A stretch of 5,179 nucleotides of DNA from the NCBI GenBank assembly GCA_022615475.1, contig JAKEGQ010000029.1:1-5179 (forward strand), read 5' to 3'. Positions 1 to 5,179 of the stretch are shown piece after piece. Numbering within the stretch: the stretch's first letter is position 1; the number at the start of each line of letters is the position of its first letter. The notes under the pieces are model-generated. The model was given only the letters and a program-made list of their open reading frames with translations, did no database searches and had not been told where the DNA came from. The stretch is from Candidatus Methylomirabilota bacterium. GTDB taxonomy: Bacteria; Methylomirabilota; Methylomirabilia; Methylomirabilales; CSP1-5. The position numbers and the translations under genes are program-made.

Positions 1-752
1 CCCGCCTTTAGCGTAGCATCCTGGTCATCTTGCAATGGTTCAAAGATTTTTTTCACTTCATCGGTGACGGTTGCGCCGCATACGGCACAGAATCGTTGTA
101 AGGCCTTATAGTCCGTAATAGGCAGGATTCCCGGGATCACCCGCACCTGAACACCAATCTTGCGTAACCTCTCGATGTACCCGAAATAATCCCTGTTATC
201 AAAAAACAACTGCGTAATGACGAAATCAGCTCCGGCGTCAATCTTCAATTTGAGAAATTCTGCATCCTTGTCCCTGTCCGGACACAGGAGATGTCCTTCG
301 GGGAATCCGGCCACCGCAATTCCGAAATACTCACCGTGCTTCGCACGGATAAACGCCGCGAGTTCACTGCTGTATTTGAAATTGTCCTCGGTCGGTTGCC
401 AGTCCGGGTGATCCTTGGGGGGATCACCACGAAGGGCCAGAATATTTCTGATGCCTCGGGACTTAATGTCTTCCACGATCGCCCTGATATCATCTTTCGT
501 ATTGAGAACACAGGTGAGATGCGCCATGCCGATGACGTGATGGTGTTCTTCGATGTGTTGGACGACGTCAAAGGTCTTCTCCCGATTCCCCCCACCGGCA
601 CCATACGTACACGAGATGTAATCGGGTTTCAGCTCGCAGAGCTGTGCAATGGTCTTCAGGAGATTTTCAAACCCTTTGTCAGTCTTCGGCGGAAAGAGTT
701 CAAACGAATATGTCTTCGCATGTTGGAGAAATAGATCACGTATCCTTTTCAT
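1..752 (-). CDS. metF: 5,10-methylenetetrahydrofolate reductase, 3' end cut off by the window edge
   Basis: This flavoprotein (FAD, TIM-barrel family) reduces 5,10-methylene-THF to 5-methyl-THF in the cytoplasm, supplying methyl groups for methionine synthesis; in some anaerobes it serves the Wood-Ljungdahl pathway. I translated the 250 visible codons by hand; there is no stop before the edge. Family motifs appear in order: SFELFPPKT at residues 16-24 (E18 matches the catalytic Glu28 of E. coli MetF), SCTYGAGGG at 47-55, ALRGD at 106-110 (D110 matches Asp120, near the flavin), FPEGH at 150-154, TQLFFD at 180-185 (Q181 matches folate-binding Gln183), PGILPI at 207-212 and CGAT at 225-228. E. 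coli MetF is 296 residues, so some 40-50 C-terminal residues are missing. The ATG at 752 is the only usable start: reading upstream in frame, no ATG, GTG or TTG occurs before a TAA at 812-810. Base composition is clearly lower in GC than the pump genes upstream. The family call is firm; whether it uses NADH or ferredoxin with a MetV-like partner cannot be seen. Confidence 0.96.
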   Translation of the reverse strand, partial: MKRIRDLFLQHAKTYSFELFPPKTDKGFENLLKTIAQLCELKPDYISCTYGAGGGNREKTFDVVQHIEEHHHVIGMAHLTCVLNTKDDIRAIVEDIKSRGIRNILALRGDPPKDHPDWQPTEDNFKYSSELAAFIRAKHGEYFGIAVAGFPEGHLLCPDRDKDAEFLKLKIDAGADFVITQLFFDNRDYFGYIERLRKIGVQVRVIPGILPITDYKALQRFCAVCGATVTDEVKKIFEPLQDDQDATLKA

Positions 753-767
753 GGAGAGTGAGAGGCA

Positions 768-775
768 CTCCCTTT
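768..775 (-). promoter_or_regulatory. Possible Shine-Dalgarno for metF, unusually distant
   Basis: On the minus strand the sequence AAAGGGAG is the only purine-rich stretch before the metF ATG at 752. It ends 15 bases from the start codon, longer than the usual 5-9. The bases between are pyrimidine-rich (CTCTCACTCTCC). Either initiation is weak or it relies on other features. No alternative start codon would give better spacing. Confidence 0.4.
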
Positions 776-806
776 GTCGAGCCCCGGCAGCGGCGAAATG
801 GGGCCC

Positions 807-835
807 ATCTTAGTGGATGCAATGGCGTCAATCAA
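807..835 (-). promoter_or_regulatory. Candidate sigma-70-type promoter for metF
   Basis: Reading the minus strand, TTGATT (835-830) matches the -35 consensus TTGACA at 4 of 6 positions, and TAAGAT (812-807) matches the -10 consensus TATAAT at 4 of 6. The spacer is 17 bases, the optimum. Transcription would begin near position 800 and give a leader of about 48 bases before the metF ATG, too short for a SAM-type riboswitch. A separate promoter would fit metF being functionally unrelated to the pump operon upstream. Two 4-of-6 hexamers can occur by chance, so this is tentative. Confidence 0.35.
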
Positions 836-842
836 GGAAAAC

Positions 843-3800
843 CTAGTCTCGATCCCGGTGCAGCGGGCCGTCGCGGAGAGCGGCCGCGACGGGTTTCGGA
901 GGCTGATGGCTCGGCATGCCGGGGGCCAGCTCGCCCGGTGCTTCCCCCCGCTGACGCTTGCCCCTGCGCAGCGCGACGAGGGCTGACTCGGCGTCGACCC
1001 AGAGGGAGAAGACCGTGGGGACCAGGACGAGGGTGAACAGTGTTGAGATCACCATGCCCCCGAGCTGCACGGCACCCATCCCCCGGTACAGCTCCGAGCC
1101 CGGGCCACTCGAAAGGATCAGCGGAAGAAAGCCGAAGAGACTGCTCGCGGTCATGAAAATCGGGCGCAGGCGATTCCGGGCACTCTCGATAATGGCATCC
1201 TGGGGGGCCATCCCCTCCCGCATGTGGTTGAGGGCCTGCTCTACCAGGAGGATTGCCGCGTTCACCACGACGCCGGCCATGATGATGAAGCCTAGCATGG
1301 CGAGGATGTCCATCTTCACCGTCGGCTCGATGATGTGCATGATCCGGAGACCCAACACCCCGCCGATCATCGCCGGCGGGATACTGAAGATGATAATGAA
1401 GGGATAGGTGAAGGACTCGTACAGGGAGGACATGACCAAGTAGGTGATGACCAGCGCCAGCAGGAACGACCATTTGAGCGAGTCCCAGGTCTGGTCCAGG
1501 TCGCGGGCCTGCCCGGTGACGTTGATGCTGTAGCCAGGAGGAAGGGTGCGGCGAACCGCGGTCAGCACCCGGCTGTTGATGGTCTCGATGGCGGTTTGCA
1601 AAGGCACCTCATCCTTGATGTTCACCGTCAGCTTGATGGCGCGATCGCGGTCGAGGTGCTCGATCTTGGTGGGACCCTGCGCCTCGCTGACCTGGGCGAT
1701 ATCCGTCAGGCGAAGCGGTCCGCCCCTTGGCGGATAGAAAATGACATTGTCCAGCCCCTGGGTCCGCATGTCCCCGCGGGCCGTTCCGATCAGGGTCAGG
1801 TCCCGCTCCCGCCCCTGCTCCCTGAATCTCCCCGCCAAGGTCCCCGCGATCAGCGTTTCCACCGCGTAGCCCACCTCAGCCGCCGCGAGGCCCAGATCCG
1901 CCGCCTTCTTCCGATCCACGGTGACCTGCAATTCCGGGCTGCCCCACTCGAAGCTCGTGTCCAGGAAATTGACGCCCGGCAGGGGGCGGACCTGCTGCTC
2001 GATGACGGCCGCGACCTCCCGCACTTCGTCGAGGCCGCGGCCCTTCACATCGATCTCGATATTGGTCCCGCCCACCAGTTGCCGGAATCGCCGGAACAGC
2101 GGCGATTGGGTCACGAAGACGGCGCGCACTCCGGGGATCCCACCGGACACTCGCCGAAGTTCGTGGACCATGCGCTGCATCCCTTGGATATCCGAGTACT
2201 CCTGCTTCACGATGACCCCGAGGAGGGGGCTCTCGGTACGGACCACCGCAAAGAGGCGTTCGATCTCGGGCCTCTGCATGTACCGCTGCTCAAGCTCGCC
2301 GATGATGCGATCGATCTGGTCCATGTTGAAGCCGGGCGGGACCTTCACGATGGAGAGGATCAGGTTCCGGTTTCCCTTCGGCAGGTAGTCGATGGGGGGC
2401 ATCAAGAGGAGCCCGAGGCCGAGGGAGCCGAGCGTCATCCCGCCGGCGACGAGGAGGCGGCGCCTCACCCCCTGGCGCAGCCAGAAGAGGCAGCGAACGA
2501 GGCCGGCGCTGAACGCCTCGCCCAGCCAGTTCAGCTGCACCTTATCCAGGATCCGATTGAGGCGAGGATACCGCGAGACGTCCGTGCCCACCTTCAGGAC
2601 CCGTGAGGCCATCATGGGGACGATGGTGAGGGCCACGGCCAGAGACAGGGCGGTGGAGATCGACGTGGCGATGGCGATGTCGCGGAAGAGCTGCCCTGCC
2701 TCCTCCTTCACGAAGATGATGGGGAGAAAGACCGCCAGGTTGGTCAGCGTGGAGGCCAGGATGGCCCCCCAGACCTCGGTCGCCCCGTCCAGGGCCGCCT
2801 GGACGTGCGACTTCCCCATCTCCCGATGGCGGAAGATGTTCTCCAACACCACGATCGAATTGTCCACCACGTTGCCGACGGCGAAGGCGAGTCCGGCGAG
2901 CATCACGATGTTCAAGGACCGGCCCAGGGCATCCAGGGCGATGAAGGTTGCGATTACTGAGACCGGGATCGACAGGGCGATGACGAGGATGCTGCTCACG
3001 CTGCGCAGGAAGAAGAGCAACACCCCCACGGTGATCAGCGAGGCCTCAAAGACGTTATCGGTCACGAGACTCAAGGCATCGTAGATGTAGTCGGTCTCAT
3101 CATAGACCTGCCGGAACCGGATTCCCTTGTCGGCATACACACTGTTCAGGTGCGCCAGCTCCTGCTTGATCCCCTTCATCACCTCGACGGTGTTGGCCCC
3201 GGTCCGCCGGAGCACGCCGAAGCCCAGGGTCGGGACGCCCGAGGCGCGGATGTCCCGCTCTCGCTCCTTCAGGCCGAACCGCGCGGTCGCGATGTCGCGG
3301 ACATAGACCGGCCTCCCGTTCTGGGTGGCGACGACCACCTCCTCGATCTGCCGAAGATCCGTGAACTGACCGACCGTGCGGACGAGGTAGCGTTTTTTCC
3401 CCTCGTCGATGTTGCCCCCTTTGGTGTTCCGGTTTTCCCGCAGCAAGGCCTCGCGGACCTGGGCGATCGTGATCCCTCGCGCGGACATCGCCTGATAGTC
3501 CAGGACAACGTGCACCTCGCGTTCTTCCCCGCCGAACATCAAGACCGACCCCACCCCTTCGATCCGTTCCAGGCGCGGTTTGATGGCGTCCTCGGCCTCG
3601 AGCCGCACCTCGTTGATATCCCGCTTGGTCTGTACGATGATCCAGGCGATCGGGGTCTCCTCATCCGAGCTGACCGCACGGATGACGGGCCGCTCCGCAT
3701 CCAGGGGGACCTCCTGCACCAGGTCCAGCTTCTCGGCCACCTCGAGGCGCGCCACGTCCTTGTTCACGCCCCAGTCGAAGCGGAGGGTGATCACGCCGCG

Positions 3801-4061
3801 GCCTTCGGACGAGGTCGAGACCATCTCCCGAAGGTTTTGCACCGAGGTGAGCTTCTCCTCCTGTCGGTCCACGATCTCGTGCTCGACCTCTTGGGGCGCG
3901 GCGCCCCGGTAGTCCGTCTCCACCGAGATCTCGGGACGCTCCACCGTCGGGGTCATCTGCAGGGGAAGGCGGAAGAGCGAGATCACCCCGAAGAGGAGGG
4001 CGAGCAACACGCCGACGATGACCGTGACGGGATATCGGATGCAGAAATCGACCAGCTTCAC
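843..4061 (-). CDS. RND efflux pump inner-membrane permease (AcrB/HAE1-like superfamily)
   Basis: This is a proton-driven resistance-nodulation-division transporter that would expel an unknown substrate from the periplasm or inner membrane through an adaptor and outer-membrane channel. Its 1072 residues match full-length RND pumps (AcrB 1049). It has the two-fold layout: TM1 at about 9-30, a periplasmic porter region at about 35-333, TM2-6 within 335-484, TM7 at about 535-555, a second porter region at about 560-860 and TM8-12 within 864-1022. TM4 carries VVDNSIVVLEN (398-408), so AcrB Asp407 is kept as D400 but Asp408 is N401. TM10 has GVVVNAAILLVE (930-941), with N934 near the position of AcrB Lys940. 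The cytosolic tail after about 1023 is basic and proline-rich. The start is GTG (4061-4059), with GGAG six bases before it. It follows the adaptor gene by ten bases. The single D in TM4 resembles variant RND subfamilies; heavy-metal CusA-type pumps are less likely, because I see no Met-rich relay. Substrate cannot be predicted. Confidence in the superfamily is very high, and in the HAE1 assignment moderate. Confidence 0.97.
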   Translation of the reverse strand: MKLVDFCIRYPVTVIVGVLLALLFGVISLFRLPLQMTPTVERPEISVETDYRGAAPQEVEHEIVDRQEEKLTSVQNLREMVSTSSEGRGVITLRFDWGVNKDVARLEVAEKLDLVQEVPLDAERPVIRAVSSDEETPIAWIIVQTKRDINEVRLEAEDAIKPRLERIEGVGSVLMFGGEEREVHVVLDYQAMSARGITIAQVREALLRENRNTKGGNIDEGKKRYLVRTVGQFTDLRQIEEVVVATQNGRPVYVRDIATARFGLKERERDIRASGVPTLGFGVLRRTGANTVEVMKGIKQELAHLNSVYADKGIRFRQVYDETDYIYDALSLVTDNVFEASLITVGVLLFFLRSVSSILVIALSIPVSVIATFIALDALGRSLNIVMLAGLAFAVGNVVDNSIVVLENIFRHREMGKSHVQAALDGATEVWGAILASTLTNLAVFLPIIFVKEEAGQLFRDIAIATSISTALSLAVALTIVPMMASRVLKVGTDVSRYPRLNRILDKVQLNWLGEAFSAGLVRCLFWLRQGVRRRLLVAGGMTLGSLGLGLLLMPPIDYLPKGNRNLILSIVKVPPGFNMDQIDRIIGELEQRYMQRPEIERLFAVVRTESPLLGVIVKQEYSDIQGMQRMVHELRRVSGGIPGVRAVFVTQSPLFRRFRQLVGGTNIEIDVKGRGLDEVREVAAVIEQQVRPLPGVNFLDTSFEWGSPELQVTVDRKKAADLGLAAAEVGYAVETLIAGTLAGRFREQGRERDLTLIGTARGDMRTQGLDNVIFYPPRGGPLRLTDIAQVSEAQGPTKIEHLDRDRAIKLTVNIKDEVPLQTAIETINSRVLTAVRRTLPPGYSINVTGQARDLDQTWDSLKWSFLLALVITYLVMSSLYESFTYPFIIIFSIPPAMIGGVLGLRIMHIIEPTVKMDILAMLGFIIMAGVVVNAAILLVEQALNHMREGMAPQDAIIESARNRLRPIFMTASSLFGFLPLILSSGPGSELYRGMGAVQLGGMVISTLFTLVLVPTVFSLWVDAESALVALRRGKRQRGEAPGELAPGMPSHQPPKPVAAALRDGPLHRDRD

Positions 4062-4067
4062 GGCGGG

Positions 4068-4074
4068 CTCCTCA
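4068..4074 (-). promoter_or_regulatory. Stop codon fused to Shine-Dalgarno: translational coupling of adaptor and permease
   Basis: On the minus strand the adaptor stop TGA runs directly into GGAG (TGAGGAG), and six bases later comes the GTG start of the permease. A ribosome ending the adaptor sits on the permease initiation site, so coupled translation is likely. This arrangement also supports the GTG start chosen for the permease. Seen directly in the sequence; the coupling itself is inferred. Confidence 0.75.
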
Positions 4075-5175
4075 GTTGCGCAGACGCTCCTTCACCACGA
4101 CGGCCGCCTGATCCAGCAGCGACTCATTGCCGGTGACGACAACGCTGTCACCCGACTTCAGGCTCCCTTCGACCACCTCAGTGAACCCTTCGTATGGCCG
4201 CCCCGCCTTGACGGGGAGCATGCGGACCTTTCCATCCTGGACCACAAAGACCACCTGGTCCCGCCCCCGGACGACCACGGCGTCTTTCGGGATAAAGAGA
4301 CCCTGCCGCGGCTCCCCATGTCGGACCGCGACGCGGGCGAACATCCCCGCCTTCAAGAGGCGATCGGGGAGGTTATCGACCTTGATCCGGACGGGAAAAT
4401 TCCGACTCGTCACGTCGGCCTGGGGGACGATGTGGGTGACCCGACCCCGGAAGACCCGACCGGGATACGTATCAACCGTGAGGGTCGCCTCATTTCCGTG
4501 CCGGACCTTGCCGATGTCCCGCTCGTTGACGGGGATCACGGCGTAGACGATGTCGATGTCCACCAGGTCCGCGACCTTCCCCCCTTCCTCGATCCACTGA
4601 CCGACCTCGGCATGCTTCTTCACCAGGTAGCCGCTGAAGGGGGCGACGACGGTCGTCCTCCGGAGTTGGTCCGCGACCCTGCGCAAGGCCTCCTCCGCCG
4701 ATTCCTTCTGTGCCTTGGCCGCCCGCGCGGCCGCACCGACGCGATCGAGCTCCGCCGCGCTGATGGCGCCTTCGGTAAAGAGGGCCTGGAAGCGCTGATG
4801 ATCCTGCTCCGCCCGTACGAAGAGCGCTCGCTTCTCGTCCAGGTTCGCCTGCGCCTCTTTGACCCCGATCTCCAGGTCACTGCGGCGCAGGCGGGCGAGG
4901 ACCTGACCCTTTGCCAGATGCTCCCCTTCCCGGAGATCGAACCGGGCGACGGCACCGGCCACCTCAGCGCTGACCGTCGTGGTGAGGTTTGCCTCCACGG
5001 TCCCCACCGCCTGGATCTCCTGTTCGACGGCCCGTTCGACCACCGGCGCCACTTCCACGGGAACGGCAGGCGGCCCCTGAGCGCCGGCCGGCGGCTTCTG
5101 CGCATGGACCGGCGCCTGGCTCGCCACCAGCATCAGCCCCAGCACCGCTGCTGCTTGCGTGCGCCAGCCGGTCAC
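4072..5175 (-). CDS. RND efflux pump periplasmic adaptor (membrane fusion protein, HlyD/AcrA-like family)
   Basis: This subunit would bridge the inner-membrane permease to an outer-membrane TolC-like channel. The 367 residues show a Sec signal peptide: R5, a hydrophobic run at about 8-18, then a likely signal peptidase I site after VHA (23-25). There is no lipobox cysteine, so unlike AcrA it is probably not a lipoprotein. The first lipoyl half lies at about 66-96 (SAEVAGAV at 69-76, EGEHLAKGQVLARL at 83-96), followed by an alpha-helical hairpin at about 97-171, rich in Ala, Glu, Gln and Arg. The second lipoyl half is about 172-206 (TVVAPFSGYL, 175-184), the beta-barrel about 210-285 and the membrane-proximal domain about 290-365 (FIPKDAVVV, 294-302). 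The chosen start is GTG at 5175-5173; only four bases remain upstream, so an earlier start and any ribosome-binding site would be off the window. The signal peptide begins where expected for this start. It is the first visible gene of the pump operon; the substrate is unknown. Confidence 0.95.
   Translation of the reverse strand: MTGWRTQAAAVLGLMLVASQAPVHAQKPPAGAQGPPAVPVEVAPVVERAVEQEIQAVGTVEANLTTTVSAEVAGAVARFDLREGEHLAKGQVLARLRRSDLEIGVKEAQANLDEKRALFVRAEQDHQRFQALFTEGAISAAELDRVGAAARAAKAQKESAEEALRRVADQLRRTTVVAPFSGYLVKKHAEVGQWIEEGGKVADLVDIDIVYAVIPVNERDIGKVRHGNEATLTVDTYPGRVFRGRVTHIVPQADVTSRNFPVRIKVDNLPDRLLKAGMFARVAVRHGEPRQGLFIPKDAVVVRGRDQVVFVVQDGKVRMLPVKAGRPYEGFTEVVEGSLKSGDSVVVTGNESLLDQAAVVVKERLRN
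5080..5175 (-). other. Signal peptide and proline/alanine-rich linker of the adaptor
   Basis: Residues 1-25 form the probable Sec signal peptide. Residues 26-32 (QKPPAGA) begin a flexible Pro/Ala/Gly linker that continues to about residue 39, before the structured core. Export to the periplasm is expected, with the mature protein held by its partners or by a peripheral membrane contact and not by a lipid anchor. Confidence 0.7.
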
Positions 5176-5179
5176 GTCC

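Larger units (their letters stand above)
753..842. other. 90-base intergenic gap between pump permease and metF
   Basis: This short gap separates the permease stop from the metF start, both on the minus strand. It holds the candidate metF promoter and the weak ribosome-binding stretch. It also holds an 11-base near-palindrome, ATGGGGCCCAT at 798-808, which overlaps the candidate -10 and start point and could be an operator, although it is short. GCCCC (781-785) and GGGGC (800-804) could pair into a five-base stem with a 14-base loop, but no U-run follows, so it is not a convincing terminator. Read-through from the pump operon into metF is therefore possible. Confidence 0.6.

Noticed and set aside
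245..734. Open frames on both strands within the metF region (for example 245-604 minus and 291-734 plus)
   Set aside because: The metF frame covers the same bases with all the family motifs and no stop; the other frames show no recognisable protein.
781..804. GCCCC/GGGGC inverted repeat as a terminator for the pump operon
   Set aside because: The stem is only five pairs with a 14-base loop, and no U-tract follows on the minus strand.
753..842. SAM or other methionine-linked riboswitch upstream of metF
   Set aside because: The leader from the candidate start point is only about 48 bases and the whole gap is 90 bases, too short for the known SAM-I aptamer plus expression platform; no matching helices were seen.
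832..1473. Minus-strand open frame of 213 codons overlapping the permease 3' end
   Set aside because: It is a different reading frame inside the permease gene, His/Arg/Pro-rich with low-complexity composition; the permease frame holds the clear TM10-12 segments over the same bases.
1335..2606. Plus-strand open frame of 423 codons opposite the permease gene
   Set aside because: It lies wholly antisense to a well-supported RND gene. Its translation is rich in Asp, His, Arg, Pro and Gly with no recognisable domain, the typical shadow of a GC-rich gene.
3150..4136. Plus-strand open frame of 328 codons opposite the permease start and adaptor end
   Set aside because: It is antisense to two real genes, crosses their junction and has no family motifs. 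The composition is that of a GC-rich shadow frame.
1..5179. Mobile element, CRISPR array, tRNA or novel defence system
   Set aside because: No terminal inverted repeats, transposase motifs, repeat-spacer pattern or tRNA-like fold was seen on either strand; nearly all bases are explained by three known gene families.

Overview
The window looks like bacterial chromosomal DNA, probably from an environmental Gram-negative lineage. The main evidence is a tripartite-type RND efflux pump (periplasmic adaptor plus inner-membrane permease), which implies an outer membrane. The pump genes are GC-rich (one 60-base line sampled inside the permease is about 72% GC) and both use GTG starts. The style of the proteins would fit Nitrospirota, Methylomirabilota (NC10) or a deltaproteobacterial group, but I cannot assign a phylum from sequence reading alone.

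All three genes are on the minus strand, so transcription runs from high to low coordinates. At the right edge (5175 to 4072) is an RND periplasmic adaptor (membrane fusion protein) with a Sec signal peptide; its start lies only four bases from the edge. Ten bases after its stop, the RND permease (4061 to 843, 1072 aa) starts at a GTG behind a Shine-Dalgarno sequence that abuts the adaptor stop codon, so the pair is a tightly coupled operon. No outer-membrane factor (TolC type) and no regulator is visible; either would lie off the right edge or elsewhere.

After a 90-base gap comes the 5' part of metF (752 to 1), 5,10-methylenetetrahydrofolate reductase. It runs off the left edge and lacks roughly its last 40-50 residues by comparison with E. 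coli MetF. The gap has no convincing terminator but holds a plausible sigma-70-type promoter pointing into metF (-35 at 830-835, -10 at 807-812, 17-base spacer).

The pump genes work together: the adaptor would link the permease to an outer-membrane channel and the permease would use the proton gradient to expel an unknown substrate. metF is a one-carbon/methionine pathway gene with no evident functional link to the pump, and it is much less GC-rich (about 43-57% in sampled lines). The points most worth a second look are this composition step and the non-canonical proton-relay residues of the permease (Asp-Asn in TM4, Asn in place of Lys in TM10). I see no mobile element, CRISPR array, RNA gene or undescribed system here; the region is otherwise ordinary.
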